Part shown: piece after piece, positions 24,920 through 33,751 of the stretch | How positions within the stretch are numbered: position 1 is the first letter of the stretch | Layout: every line of letters starts with the position of its first letter | From: Microtetraspora fusca | GTDB lineage: Bacteria > Actinomycetota > Actinomycetes > Streptosporangiales > Streptosporangiaceae | Direction: 5' to 3' | DNA length: 64,000 nucleotides | Assembly (NCBI RefSeq): GCF_001570365.1 | Contig: NZ_BBYK01000055.1 | Span: 34,912 to 98,911 of the forward strand | The notes under the pieces: generated by a model | Seen by the model: only the letters and a program-made list of their open reading frames with translations | The model's database searches: none | What the model was told of the DNA's origin: nothing | Translations under genes and position numbers: made by a program

Positions 24920-25094
24920 GCGACCACCTCCAGAGATGCCGAGCACACCTGCGGACTCTGGGCGTCGGAGATGTGCTCACGTCACGCACCGTAAGACTGC
25001 GTGTCACTGATTGACGAGCATTCGATGCGGTGTGTCGCGAGATCGTCAAAGCTCTTCATGTAATTCGATCCCGGTGAGTGATCACCGGAAACGC

Positions 25095-25742
25095 TCACTG
25101 TCCCGGGGTGGTCTCCGTGCGCCTGGACGCGGCGGCCTCGCGGGCGCGCCGCCACTGTACGAGGAGCCCGCGCGGGACGTCCTCGACCGTCAGCGCGTAG
25201 CAAATGTGGTCCCGCCACGCGCCGTCGATGTGGAGCTGGCGCTTGCGGACGCCCTCCTCCCGGAAGCCGAGCTTCTCGACCACCCTGCGGCTGGCGTGGT
25301 TCTCGGGACGGATGTTGGCTTCGAGACGGTGCAACCCGGTCGTGAAGAAGCAGTGGTCGACGGCCATGGCCAGCGCGGTCGGGATGATGCCGCGCCCGGC
25401 GAGCGCGCCGTCCACCCAGTAGCCGACCTGGGCGGAGCGGGCGGAGCCCCAGACGATGGCGCCCACGGTGAGCTGCCCGGCGAACTGCCCCTGGTAGGTG
25501 ACCACCCAGGGCAGCGCGAGCCCCTGCCGCGCCTCGCGCCGCAGCGTGCCCACCATCGACACGTACGGCCCGAGGCCGGTCCGGAAGAGCGGCGTCTCGG
25601 GGTTGCTCGGCTCCCACGGGCGCAGCCAGTCGGCATTGCGCAGCCGCGTCTCCCGCCAGGCCCGGACATCACGCAGCCGCAGGGGGCGCAGCCCGACGGG
25701 CCCCTCGGTCAGGGCCGCCGGCCAGCCGCGAAGTCGATCCAC
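25095..25742 (-). CDS. rimJ: GNAT acetyltransferase, RimJ type
   Basis: A 215-residue GNAT protein: GPVGLRPLRLRDVRAWRETR, WLRPWEPSNPE, GAIVWGSARSAQVGYWVDGA, RGIIPTALAMAVDHCF (acetyl-CoA pyrophosphate loop region) and ANIRPENHASRRVVEKLGF. This is the RimJ/RimL subgroup that acetylates protein N-termini, classically ribosomal S5. It is the last core gene of the galU-moeA-moaC-moaB run, 54 bp after moaB. The S5 target is inferred from family only. Confidence 0.85.
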   Translation of the reverse strand: MDRLRGWPAALTEGPVGLRPLRLRDVRAWRETRLRNADWLRPWEPSNPETPLFRTGLGPYVSMVGTLRREARQGLALPWVVTYQGQFAGQLTVGAIVWGSARSAQVGYWVDGALAGRGIIPTALAMAVDHCFFTTGLHRLEANIRPENHASRRVVEKLGFREEGVRKRQLHIDGAWRDHICYALTVEDVPRGLLVQWRRAREAAASRRTETTPGQ

Positions 25743-25796
25743 GGGTCAATCATCTCCCGGAAGGCGGCCGGGGCGCCACGTCGGTGTCGGAACCGG

Positions 25797-26273
25797 TCAC
25801 CTGCGGTGGTCGCCGCCCCGGATCTGGTCCACGGCGTGGGCCAGGATCGGGGCGAGCACCGCCATCCCGTCGCGTACGCCGCCCGAGGAGCCGGGCAGGT
25901 TGACGACCAGGGTGGACCCCGCCTGGCCGGCGAGGCCGCGGGACAGGACCGAGGCGGGCACCTTCTCGCGGTTGGCCTGCCGTACGGCCTCGGCGATGCC
26001 GGGGATCTCGCGGTCGAGGACGCGGCGCGTCATCTCGGGTGTGAGATCGAGAGGCGTGAGGCCGGTGCCGCCGGTCGTCACGATGACGTCGTAGTCGTCG
26101 GCGAGCCCCTTGCGGAGCGCCGCCTCGACCGGCTCCCCGTCGGGGACCACGGTCGGGCCGTCCACGGTGGCGCAGCCCGCCTCGGCGAGCAGCCTCGCCA
26201 GGAGCGGCCCCGAGGTGTCCTCGTAGATCCCGGCGGAGGCGCGGTTCGAGACGGTGATCACGAGTGCTTTCAC
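25797..26273 (-). CDS. moaB: molybdopterin adenylyltransferase-like protein MoaB/MogA
   Basis: A 158-residue MogA/MoaB-fold protein: ALVITVSNRASAG, DTSGPLLARLLAEAG, DVIVTTGGTGLTPLDLTPE (the GGTGxxxxD molybdopterin-binding loop) and LVVNLPGSSGGVRDGM. It activates molybdopterin by adenylation ahead of metal insertion by MoeA, in the cytosol. It overlaps moaC by 4 bp (26270-26273), so translation is coupled. It belongs to the same operon as moeA and moaC. Confidence 0.9.
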   Translation of the reverse strand: MKALVITVSNRASAGIYEDTSGPLLARLLAEAGCATVDGPTVVPDGEPVEAALRKGLADDYDVIVTTGGTGLTPLDLTPEMTRRVLDREIPGIAEAVRQANREKVPASVLSRGLAGQAGSTLVVNLPGSSGGVRDGMAVLAPILAHAVDQIRGGDHRR

Positions 26274-26752
26274 GGGCGCGTCCAGACGCCGGTCTTGCCG
26301 CCGGTCTTCTCCTCGACGCGCACGCCGGTGATGACGGCGGCGGGATCGACCGCCTTGACCATGTCGATCAGGGCGAGCGCCGCGACGGTGACGGCGGTCA
26401 GCGCCTCCATCTCGACGCCGGTGCGGTCGGCCGTCTTGACCTTGGCGATGATCTCCACACCGCTGTCGACGACGTCGAGCACGACCTCGACCCCCTGGAC
26501 GGCGATCGGGTGGCAGAGTGGGATGAGGTCGGGGGTGCGCTTGGCGCCCATGATCCCGGCGATCCTGGCCACGCCGAGCGCGTCGCCCTTGGGAACGTCG
26601 CCGGCACGCAGCGCGGCCACAGCGGGCGCGGCGAGCAGGACGCGCCCGGTGGCGGTCGCCGTACGGATCGTGACGTCCTTGGCGGAGACGTCCACCATGC
26701 GGGCGGCGCCGGTCTCGTCGATGTGCGTCAGGTCGTGCGTCGGCTCGCTCAT
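26270..26752 (-). CDS. moaC: cyclic pyranopterin monophosphate synthase MoaC
   Basis: 160 residues matching MoaC: LTHIDETGAARMVDVSAKD, GDALGVARIAGIMGAKRT, DLIPLCHPIAVQGVEV (LCHP motif), then DRTGVEMEALTAVTVAAL and KAVDP. With MoaA it makes cyclic pyranopterin monophosphate from GTP in the first step of molybdenum cofactor synthesis; moaA is not in this window. It overlaps moaB by 4 bp and lies 55 bp after moeA. Confidence 0.95.
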   Translation of the reverse strand: MSEPTHDLTHIDETGAARMVDVSAKDVTIRTATATGRVLLAAPAVAALRAGDVPKGDALGVARIAGIMGAKRTPDLIPLCHPIAVQGVEVVLDVVDSGVEIIAKVKTADRTGVEMEALTAVTVAALALIDMVKAVDPAAVITGVRVEEKTGGKTGVWTRP

Positions 26753-26807
26753 CTCTCCTCCTCGCCCGGTGGTACGGCGTCGCGTACGCGGATCAGGCCG
26801 CGCTCGC

Positions 26808-28004
26808 TCACAGCGGGATCACGTCCACTTCGGCTCCCTCGGGGAGTTCGGTCACGTCCTCCGGCACGACGACGAGGGCGTTGGCGGAGGCCAGCGCGGC
26901 GAGCTGGTGCGATCCCTGCCCGACGACCGGGGCCACCGTGCTGCCCGGGATGTCCTGCGTCAACACGGCCCGCAGGTAGGAGCGTCTCCCCGCGGGCGAG
27001 CGCAGGTACGCCGTCGTGGTGGCCCGTACCGTCACGGGAGGCCCCTCGGGCAGGCCGCGCATCTTGCGCAGGGCCGGCTCGACGAAGAGCATGAACGACA
27101 CGAACGCCGAGACCGGGTTGCCGGGCAGTGTGAAGATCGGCACCTCGTCGTCGCCGACCACGCCGAAGCCCTGCGGCATCCCGGGCTGCATGGCGACCTT
27201 CTCGAAGACGACCTTGCCCAGCGGGGCCAGGGCCTCCTTGACCGGCTCGTACGCGCCCATGGAGACGCCGCCGCTGGTGATCACCGCGTCGGCCCGGACG
27301 AGCTGGGCCTCGAGTGACTCGAGGAACCGCTTCGGGTCGTCGGTGACCGCCCCGGCCCGGAAGACCTCTCCCCCGGCCTCCTGTACGGCGGCCGCCAGCA
27401 TGAAGCTGTTGGACTCCCAGATCTGGCCGCGGCCGAGCGGCGTCCCCGGCTGGGCCAGCTCGGCTCCGGTGGACATCACCACGACGCGGGGGCGGGGCCG
27501 TACGAGGACACGGCGACGGCCGACGCCGGCGAGGATGCCGAGCTGCGCCGGCCCGATCACGGAGCCCTCGCGCAGCACGATGTCACCCGCGCGCACGTCC
27601 TCTCCGGAGCGCCGGATGGCGTTGCCCGCGGACACCGCCCGGTGGACGGTGACGCGGGCCGTGCCGCCGTCGGTCCACTCGACGGGGACGACGGCGTCGG
27701 CACCCGCGGGCACGGGCGCGCCGGTCATGATGCGCGTGGCCATGCCCGGCCCCATCGCGCGCAGTTCGCTGTCCCCCGCCGCCACGTCCTCGATCACCGG
27801 GAGCACGGCCGGCACGTCGGCCAGGTCCCCGGCGCATACGGCGTAGCCGTCCATGGCCGAGTTGTCGAAGGGGGGAAGCGCCACGGGCGAAGCGACGTCC
27901 TCGGCGAGCACGGTGCCGTGCGCGCGTTCGAGATCGATCTCGAGCGGGGCCAGCGGCCGCACGGTCGCGAGGATGTCGGCGAGGTGCCGATCGACGGATT
28001 TCAT
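26808..28004 (-). CDS. moeA: molybdopterin molybdenumtransferase MoeA
   Basis: About 398 residues in standard MoeA order: VDRHLADILATVRPL, FDNSAMDGYAV, MTGAPVPAGADAVVPVE, VVMSTGAEL, WESNSFMLAA, VITSGGVSMGAYE, TLPGNPVSAFVSF, and a C-terminal domain IV. It inserts molybdate into adenylated molybdopterin delivered by the MogA/MoaB protein. ATG 28004, starting 4 bp after the galU stop, so co-transcribed with galU. The longer open frame to 28154 lies in galU antisense-frame sequence and is not used. Confidence 0.95.
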   Translation of the reverse strand: MKSVDRHLADILATVRPLAPLEIDLERAHGTVLAEDVASPVALPPFDNSAMDGYAVCAGDLADVPAVLPVIEDVAAGDSELRAMGPGMATRIMTGAPVPAGADAVVPVEWTDGGTARVTVHRAVSAGNAIRRSGEDVRAGDIVLREGSVIGPAQLGILAGVGRRRVLVRPRPRVVVMSTGAELAQPGTPLGRGQIWESNSFMLAAAVQEAGGEVFRAGAVTDDPKRFLESLEAQLVRADAVITSGGVSMGAYEPVKEALAPLGKVVFEKVAMQPGMPQGFGVVGDDEVPIFTLPGNPVSAFVSFMLFVEPALRKMRGLPEGPPVTVRATTTAYLRSPAGRRSYLRAVLTQDIPGSTVAPVVGQGSHQLAALASANALVVVPEDVTELPEGAEVDVIPL

Positions 28005-28008
28005 ACCT

Positions 28009-28914
28009 CTAGGATCCCGCCTGGTCGAGGAACTCACGCAGCCACGGGATGAACTCCGGCGCGAGGTCGTCGCGGTCGGCCGCGAACTGGACGACGGTCC
28101 GCAGATAGTCGAGCTTGTTGCCCGTGTCGTAACGGCGGCCGCGGAACAGCACACCGTGGACGGGCCCGCCCTCGTCGGTGCCGCGGGAGGCCAGCGTGCG
28201 CAGGGCGTCCGTGAGCTGGATCTCGCCGCCGCGGCCCGGCGGGGTGTTCTCCAGCACCTCGAAGACGGCCGGGTCGATCACGTAACGGCCGATGACCGCC
28301 CAGTTGGACGGGGCCTCGTCGGCCGGCGGCTTCTCCACCAGGTCGGTCACGCGCACCACGTCGTCCTGGTCGGTGGCCTCGATGGCGGCGCAGCCGTACA
28401 GGGAGACCTGCTCGCGCGGCACCTCCATCAGGGCGATGACGCTGCCGCCGTAGGTGGCGCGTACCTCGATCATGCGCTTGAGCAGGGGGTCACGGGGGTC
28501 GATCAGGTCGTCGCCGAGGAGGCAGGCGAACGGCTCGTCGCCGACGTGCTGCTTGGCGCACAGCACGGCATGGCCGAGGCCCTTGGGCTCTCCCTGACGG
28601 ACGTAGTGCATGGTGGCGAGGTCGACGGGCTCCTGGACCTGCGAGAGGCGCTCCTCGTCGCCCTTGGCCCGCAGCGCGTCCTCCAGCTCGTACGCGACGT
28701 CGAAGTGGTCCTCGATCGACCGCTTGTGGCGGCCGGTCACCATCAGAACATCGAGCAGACCGGCGGAAACCGCTTCTTCGACGACATACTGAATGGCCGG
28801 CTTGTCGACAATCGGCAACATCTCCTTGGGCGTCGCCTTGGTCGCGGGCAGGAATCGCGTGCCGAGACCGGCCGCCGGCACGACGGCTTTCGTAACGTTC
28901 TCAAAGTCAGCCAT
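28009..28914 (-). CDS. galU: UTP--glucose-1-phosphate uridylyltransferase
   Basis: A 301-residue nucleotidyltransferase: VVPAAGLGTRFLPATKATPK, KEMLPIVDKPAIQYVVEE, GEPKGLGHAVLCAK and VEKPPADEAPSNWAVIGRYV are the UDP-glucose pyrophosphorylase landmarks. It makes UDP-glucose from UTP and glucose 1-phosphate for polysaccharide and envelope synthesis. It is the first gene of the galU-moeA-moaC-moaB-rimJ run and is divergent from the folate cyclo-ligase gene, with only about 25 bp between. Confidence 0.95.
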   Translation of the reverse strand: MADFENVTKAVVPAAGLGTRFLPATKATPKEMLPIVDKPAIQYVVEEAVSAGLLDVLMVTGRHKRSIEDHFDVAYELEDALRAKGDEERLSQVQEPVDLATMHYVRQGEPKGLGHAVLCAKQHVGDEPFACLLGDDLIDPRDPLLKRMIEVRATYGGSVIALMEVPREQVSLYGCAAIEATDQDDVVRVTDLVEKPPADEAPSNWAVIGRYVIDPAVFEVLENTPPGRGGEIQLTDALRTLASRGTDEGGPVHGVLFRGRRYDTGNKLDYLRTVVQFAADRDDLAPEFIPWLREFLDQAGS

Positions 28915-28938
28915 GGTGGAACACTAATGGAGCAGGCT

Positions 28939-29514
28939 ATGGACAAGATGAACCTGCGGCGACGGATTCTTAACACACGGTCAGGACTCGATGAGAGAAC
29001 CCTGCGCGACTCGTCCGCGGCGATCAGAGAGCACCTGCTCCAGCAACCTTGGGTCCAGATGGCCGGACTGGTCGCCTGTTACTGGTCGATCGGGTCCGAG
29101 CCGTCGACACACGGACTCGTCTTCGCCCTGTGGAAACACGGCGCGACCGTAATGCTGCCGGTGCTCCAGCCGGACAACGATCTCGACTGGGCCGTGTACG
29201 ACGGCCCCGACTCCCTCGCCCCCGGTCTGTACGGGATCATGGAGCCGGTGGACACGCGACGCGGCGTGGACGCGATCAGGACGGCGGCGCTGGTCATCGT
29301 GCCCGCGCTCGCGGTGGATCCCTCGACGGGCATCCGTCTCGGGCGTGGCGGCGGGTCCTACGACCGCGCGCTGGCCAGAGTGGGACCCAACGTGCCGACC
29401 GTGGCGCTGCTGCATGAGGGGGAACTGATCGAGGGGATTCCCGCCGAATCGCATGATCAGCGAGTCATGTTTGGGGCTTTACCGACCGGTATTATTGGGA
29501 CGCAACAAATGTGA
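28939..29514 (+). CDS. 5-formyltetrahydrofolate cyclo-ligase
   Basis: 191 residues of the MTHFS family: an N-terminal basic helix, VACYWSIGSEPST, GATVMLPVLQPDNDLDW, and the ATP-binding RLGRGGGSYDRAL motif, then VALLHEGELI. It converts 5-formyl-THF to 5,10-methenyl-THF using ATP. ATG 28939 has GGAG 6 bp upstream; ATG 28927 in the same frame is possible. It is divergent from galU, an arrangement conserved in many actinomycetes. Confidence 0.9.
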   Translation: MDKMNLRRRILNTRSGLDERTLRDSSAAIREHLLQQPWVQMAGLVACYWSIGSEPSTHGLVFALWKHGATVMLPVLQPDNDLDWAVYDGPDSLAPGLYGIMEPVDTRRGVDAIRTAALVIVPALAVDPSTGIRLGRGGGSYDRALARVGPNVPTVALLHEGELIEGIPAESHDQRVMFGALPTGIIGTQQM

Positions 29515-29547
29515 CGGCGGCGCCCTGAGAGCGCGAAAGGGGGGCAG

Positions 29548-31056
29548 GTGGGGCTGAACGTATGGCTGCTCCTGTCCGCCATCGTCGTCATCACGGCAAT
29601 CGTCTCAGTCCGCATCGCCCATCGCACCGGTCTCCCCAGCCTGCTGATCTACCTCGGCCTCGGCCTGCTGCTGGGTGAGGCGGGCATCGCGCACATCCAC
29701 TTCGAGAACGCGGGCCTCGCCCAGCAACTCGGTCTCGTCGCGCTCGCCGTCATCCTCGCGGAGGGCGGCCTCACCACCAACTGGCAGAACGTGCGGCGCG
29801 CGGTGCCCTCGGCCCTGGTCCTGGCCACGGTCGGCGTCGCCGTCAGCATCGTCGTGTTCGCGCTGGCCGTGCAGCACATGCTCGACATGAGCTGGCGGAT
29901 ATCGCTGCTGCTCGGCGCGGTGCTCGCCTCGACCGACGCGGCGGCCGTCTTCTCCGTGCTGCGGCGGCTTCCGCTGCCCCCGCGGCTCGCGGGCGTGCTG
30001 GAGGCGGAGTCGGGTTTCAACGACGCGCCGACCGTGATCGTCGTGACCATGCTCAGCCTGCCCTCCGAGCCCATGCCGTCCGTGTGGGAGATCCTGGTCA
30101 ACGCGGCGTACGAGCTGGCGGCGGGCGCGGCGGTCGGGCTGGCGATCGGGCCCCTGGCGGCGTACCTGCTGCGCCGGGTGGCGCTCCCCGCCTCGGGTCT
30201 CTATCCGATCGCCGTCATGGCCGTGGCGTTCCTCACATACACGGGGGCCGTGCAGCTCCACGCGAGCGGTTTCCTCGCCGTGTATCTCGCGACCCTGGTC
30301 ATCGGGAACAGCCGACTGCCGCACCGCGCCGCCACCAGGGGCTTCGCGGAGGGCGCCGCGTGGCTGGCGCAGATCGGGCTCTTCGTCATGCTGGGCATGC
30401 TCGCCAGCCCGGAGGAGCTGCCCCGGACGGTCGTCCCCGGCCTGCTGGCGGGCGTGGTCCTCGTGCTGCTCGCCCGCCCAATCTCCGTCGCCGTCAGCGC
30501 CCTTCTCGTACGGCTCGCCCGGATCGACCGGATCTCCTGGAGGGAGCAGATCTTCCTCTCCTGGGCCGGGCTGCGCGGCGCGGTCCCCATCGTCCTGGCC
30601 ACGATTCCGTGGGCCGACGGCATGATCGGGGCCAAGGGGGTGTTCAACGAGGTCTTCATCATCGTGGTCGTTTTCACGCTGGTGCAGGGACCCACCCTGC
30701 CCTTCCTGTCCAAGGTGCTCGGCATCAGCGCCGAGGGGGAGGCCCGCGACCTCGACGTCGAGGCCGCGCCACTGGAGGAGCTGAAGGCCGACCTGCTGCA
30801 GGTACGGATACCCAGCGGCTCGCAGATGCACGGCGTGGAGATCTTCGAGCTGCGGCTCCCGGCGAACGCGGCGGTGACGATGGTCGTACGCGAGGGACGC
30901 TCCTTCGTCCCGACGCCGACCACGCAGTTGGAGGCCGGGGACCAGCTCCTCGTGGTGACCACGGCCGCGCAGCGGCAGGAGGTCGAGCGACGCCTGCGCG
31001 CCGTGAGCCGCAAGGGCAAGCTGGCCGGCTGGTACGGCGAACGCGGCGCCACCTGA
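29548..31056 (+). CDS. potassium/proton antiporter (CPA1, NhaP2/CvrA-like)
   Basis: 502 residues from GTG 29548 with AGGGGGG upstream. About 12 transmembrane segments (GLPSLLIYLGLGLLLGEAGI, VALAVILAEGGLTT, ESGFNDAPTVIVV with the ND transport motif, SWAGLRGAVPIVLATIP) are followed by a cytosolic TrkA_C/RCK_C domain at about 410-490 (LKADLLQVRIPSGSQMHG, FELRLPANAAVTMVVREG, EAGDQLLVVTT). The C-terminal regulatory domain points to K+/H+ exchange rather than Na+/H+. It starts 33 bp after the cyclo-ligase and is probably co-transcribed. Confidence 0.9.
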   Translation: MGLNVWLLLSAIVVITAIVSVRIAHRTGLPSLLIYLGLGLLLGEAGIAHIHFENAGLAQQLGLVALAVILAEGGLTTNWQNVRRAVPSALVLATVGVAVSIVVFALAVQHMLDMSWRISLLLGAVLASTDAAAVFSVLRRLPLPPRLAGVLEAESGFNDAPTVIVVTMLSLPSEPMPSVWEILVNAAYELAAGAAVGLAIGPLAAYLLRRVALPASGLYPIAVMAVAFLTYTGAVQLHASGFLAVYLATLVIGNSRLPHRAATRGFAEGAAWLAQIGLFVMLGMLASPEELPRTVVPGLLAGVVLVLLARPISVAVSALLVRLARIDRISWREQIFLSWAGLRGAVPIVLATIPWADGMIGAKGVFNEVFIIVVVFTLVQGPTLPFLSKVLGISAEGEARDLDVEAAPLEELKADLLQVRIPSGSQMHGVEIFELRLPANAAVTMVVREGRSFVPTPTTQLEAGDQLLVVTTAAQRQEVERRLRAVSRKGKLAGWYGERGAT

Positions 31057-31316
31057 GGTGCCATCTCACCATGTGGACGCGCGGCATTTCGGCATGTGAT
31101 GACGGCATCTCTTGAAGAGCGGCCCCCGGAACGCACCCGAACGGGCGCGAACGCTCCGGCCGCCGCCCGTTCCGCGTACGGCACAGGCATTCCGGCAGCT
31201 CACATGGGCTCCCCGATCGCCGGTACGCAATAAACAGGCCCTAAGTAGCGTTTATGCTTCTCGGCTGCGTACCATTAGCAGTCGCACCGGTTGAGTGCTA
31301 GTTTCAGGAGGAGCGC

Positions 31317-31634
31317 GTGCCCACCTACCAGTACGCCTGTACCGCTTGCGGTGAGCAGCTGGAGGCAGTTCAGAAGTTCTCTGACGCCCCGCTCACCGAC
31401 TGTCCGCAATGCGCCGGCAAGCTGCGCAAGGTGTTCTCCGCCGTCGGCATCGTGTTCAAGGGATCCGGTTTCTACCGCACCGACAACCGGTCCTCCAACT
31501 CGTCGAAGTCCACGGCGTCGACCACCTCGGCCTCCAGCGACTCGTCGAAGACGGAGTCCGCCCCCGCCGCGAAGACCGAGTCCACCAGCTCGGCGGCCGC
31601 TCCGGCCGCGTCGAGCAGCACGTCCGCGGCATAG
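31317..31634 (+). CDS. FmdB family zinc ribbon protein
   Basis: 105 residues. MPTYQYACTACGEQLEAVQK, then TDCPQCAGKLRKVFSAVGIV and KGSGFYRTD, is the FmdB/putative regulatory C4 zinc ribbon. Residues about 60-105 are an almost pure Ser/Thr/Ala/Lys disordered tail. GTG 31317 with AGGAGGAG 5 bp before. Family role is uncertain (regulator of formamidase/amidase genes in the founder). A hairpin follows at 31660. Confidence 0.9.
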   Translation: MPTYQYACTACGEQLEAVQKFSDAPLTDCPQCAGKLRKVFSAVGIVFKGSGFYRTDNRSSNSSKSTASTTSASSDSSKTESAPAAKTESTSSAAAPAASSSTSAA

Positions 31635-31659
31635 CTTCCGGACAGTCCGCTACGGCCCC

Positions 31660-31680
31660 AGGCCCGGCTCGACCGGGCCT
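31660..31680 (+). terminator. hairpin after fmdB-like gene
   Basis: An 8-bp stem AGGCCCGG / CCGGGCCT with a 5-nt loop, 26 bp past the stop codon. Confidence 0.5.
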
Positions 31681-32148
31681 CGCCGGACAGCACGCGCCCC
31701 CGGGGTGAGGCGCCATGTTGGATGGCGTGGAGTGCCCGGCATGGTCGTCGGCAGCACGCGGAGTCCTTCGTACGAGGCCCTGTTCACCACGCTCCGGCGC
31801 CGCTTGGCATGGGCTGATGCGGGTGCCGGGTAACAAACAGGATCACGCTTGATGGGCAGCGCGCTCTGGTGACTGGCTCACCAGGCTTTGGTGGTTTATG
31901 AGCTCACCCGCTGCCGGGTAGCTCGCAGTCGTTGACAAGCCAAGGCTTCAGTCGGCGACGCGTCAGGCATCTGCACGAGGCTCGGCCGGACATCCCGGAG
32001 TCGGCGACAGGCTCATCCGCCGGGTAGCGGCGCGGAGTCATCAGTGCCGGTGCATGCGCCGGTCGGCGAGCCCAGGCGTAGCCGGGCAGTGCGCGAAGTT
32101 ATCCACAGGCCCGAATCGCCCCCGCGCCCTTTCGCTTAGGGTCGCCCC
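31681..32148. other. intergenic region, no gene seen
   Basis: About 470 bp between the FmdB terminator and the MTA phosphorylase gene. It contains a small perfect repeat CTGGTGA / TCACCAG (31872-31890) and no believable frame with a ribosome-binding site. A non-coding RNA cannot be excluded. Confidence 0.4.
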
Positions 32149-32955
32149 ATGGTCACTCGCGCAGACATCGGCGTCATCGGCGGTTCGGGGCTCTACTCCC
32201 TGCTCGACGACGCCGAAGAGATCCAGGTCGCCACGCCGTACGGGCCGCCCAGCGACACGATCACGCTGGGGCGCATCGGCGGGCGCTCCGTGGCGTTCCT
32301 CCCCCGGCACGGTCGCGGACACGTGCATCCCCCTCATCGCATCCCTTACCGCGCCAACATGTGGGCGCTTCGGTCGCTCGGCGTCCGCCAGGTCCTCGCG
32401 CCCTGCGCCGTGGGCTCGCTCCGCGCCGAATACGGCCCGGGCACACTCGTGGTCCCCGACCAGATCGTGGACCGGACGATCAGCCGTGAGCGGACGTACT
32501 ACGACGCCGGCGCCGCCGTCCATGTGTCGTTCTCCGATCCCTACTGCCCCAACGGACGCGACGTCGCCGTGAGCGCCGCCCGCGAGAGCGGGTGGCCCGC
32601 CGTCGACGGCGGCGCGCTCGTGGTGATCGAGGGGCCGCGCTTCTCCACCAGAGCCGAGTCCCAGTGGTACGCCGGGGCCGGCTGGTCGATCATCGGCATG
32701 ACGACGATGCCCGAGGCCGTGCTCGCCCGCGAGCTCGCCCTGTGCTACACCTCGATCTCCCTGGTCACCGACCATGACGCCGGCGTGATGGCGGGCGAGG
32801 GCGTCACCCACGAGGAGGTCCTCGCCGTCTTCGCCGCCAACGTCGAGCGGATGAGGGCGCTCATCGAACGGGTCGTGGCCGCGCTGCCGGAGGAGCGCGA
32901 CTGTCCCTGCGGCAGCGTCCTCGACGGCATCCCGCTCCCGATCGTGCTCCCCTGA
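32149..32955 (+). CDS. mtnP: S-methyl-5'-thioadenosine phosphorylase
   Basis: 268 residues of the PNP/MTAP family: IGVIGGSGLYSLLD, FLPRHGRGHVHPPHRIPYRA, ALRSLGVRQVLAPCAVGSLR, VVIEGPRFSTRAESQWY, MTTMPEAVLARELALCY, LVTDHDAG. It cleaves methylthioadenosine to adenine and methylthioribose 1-phosphate in methionine salvage. The HRIPYRAN and TRAES segments fit the MTAP rather than the PNP branch. The stop is followed after 4 bp by the SAF-domain gene. Confidence 0.9.
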   Translation: MVTRADIGVIGGSGLYSLLDDAEEIQVATPYGPPSDTITLGRIGGRSVAFLPRHGRGHVHPPHRIPYRANMWALRSLGVRQVLAPCAVGSLRAEYGPGTLVVPDQIVDRTISRERTYYDAGAAVHVSFSDPYCPNGRDVAVSAARESGWPAVDGGALVVIEGPRFSTRAESQWYAGAGWSIIGMTTMPEAVLARELALCYTSISLVTDHDAGVMAGEGVTHEEVLAVFAANVERMRALIERVVAALPEERDCPCGSVLDGIPLPIVLP

Positions 32956-32959
32956 TCCG

Positions 32960-33550
32960 ATGCGTGCCCTGGGCCGTCGGCTCGCCCGGCATCGCCGTCT
33001 CATCGCCGCGTCGCTCGCCGCCATCTGCGTGGCGTGCGCGTTGCTCTCGGTGCGGCCGCCACCCGGCGTCGCCGTCGTCGCCGCGGCCCGCGACCTCCCC
33101 GGTGGCCGGCTGTCCGCGGCCGACGTCACCGTCGTACGGCTGCCGCCCGAGGCGGTTCCGGACGGCGCGTTCGGTGACCGTGCCTCGGTCGTGGGCGGGG
33201 TCCTGTCCGGGCCGGTGCACCGGGGAGAGCTCCTGACCGACGTCCGGCTGCTGGGACGCGGTTTCCTGGCGGCCCTGGGCTCCGGACTGGTCGCGACGCC
33301 GGTGCGGATCGCGGACGCCGACGCGGCCACCCTGCTCTCGCCGGGCGACGTGGTCGACGTCCTCGCGGCCTTCGGCCAGGAGACCGCTCAGGCGGTCACC
33401 GTCGCCAGGGAGGTCGCCGTCGTGACCCGACCGGTGACCGGGTCCATCGAGGGCGCGCTCCTGGTGCTCGCCACCACGAGCGAACAGGCGCTCGCCCTCG
33501 CCCGGGCGCAGTCGGCCAGCCGGCTCTCGGTGACCGTCCACCCGCGATAG
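32960..33550 (+). CDS. SAF domain protein (CpaB/RcpC-like)
   Basis: 196 residues: an N-terminal anchor (HRRLIAASLAAICVACALLS), a SAF domain (VVAAARDLPGGRLSAADVTV, ERLPPE-type segment, GPVHRGELLTDVRLLG) and a C-terminal beta domain (LSPGDVVDVLAAFG ... GALLVLATTSEQALALARAQ). It is similar to the Flp-pilus assembly protein CpaB/RcpC, but no tad pilus genes are nearby. This gene is a conserved neighbour of FmdB/MTAP genes in actinomycetes. It starts 4 bp after mtnP, so same transcript. Confidence 0.85.
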   Translation: MRALGRRLARHRRLIAASLAAICVACALLSVRPPPGVAVVAAARDLPGGRLSAADVTVVRLPPEAVPDGAFGDRASVVGGVLSGPVHRGELLTDVRLLGRGFLAALGSGLVATPVRIADADAATLLSPGDVVDVLAAFGQETAQAVTVAREVAVVTRPVTGSIEGALLVLATTSEQALALARAQSASRLSVTVHPR

Positions 33551-33657
33551 CTCCGCAGATCATGAGGAACGGTACGGGCGCCTACGCGACCGGGGACGGG
33601 AGCTGAGCGCCTCGACGGAGCGCGGGTGCATAGGACGGGCTGCAAGGATCGCCGCCC

Positions 33658-33751
33658 TCGGACGCCGTCACGGGATGGACAGAGGCAACATCCTCGGACG
33701 GCATCCCGGGACGGACAGAGGCAACACACTCGGGCGCCGTCCCCGGGATGG
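33658..33751. repeat. 36-bp imperfect tandem repeat
   Basis: Two full 36-bp units (33658-33693, 33694-33729) and a partial third (33730-33751), sharing TCGGACGCCGTC-like starts and GGACAGAGGCAACA ends. The unit is a multiple of three (12 codons). It sits exactly downstream of the ctaG-like stop, in the gap between convergent genes, so it is not translated in the annotated frames. Confidence 0.8.

Noticed and set aside
25011..27317. 768-residue plus-strand frame across rimJ, moaB and moaC
   Set aside because: It is antisense to well-supported genes, with low-complexity Arg/Gly/Asp/His composition typical of high-GC shadow frames.
33658..33751. CRISPR array
   Set aside because: The repeats are contiguous and degenerate with no spacers; no cas genes occur in the window.
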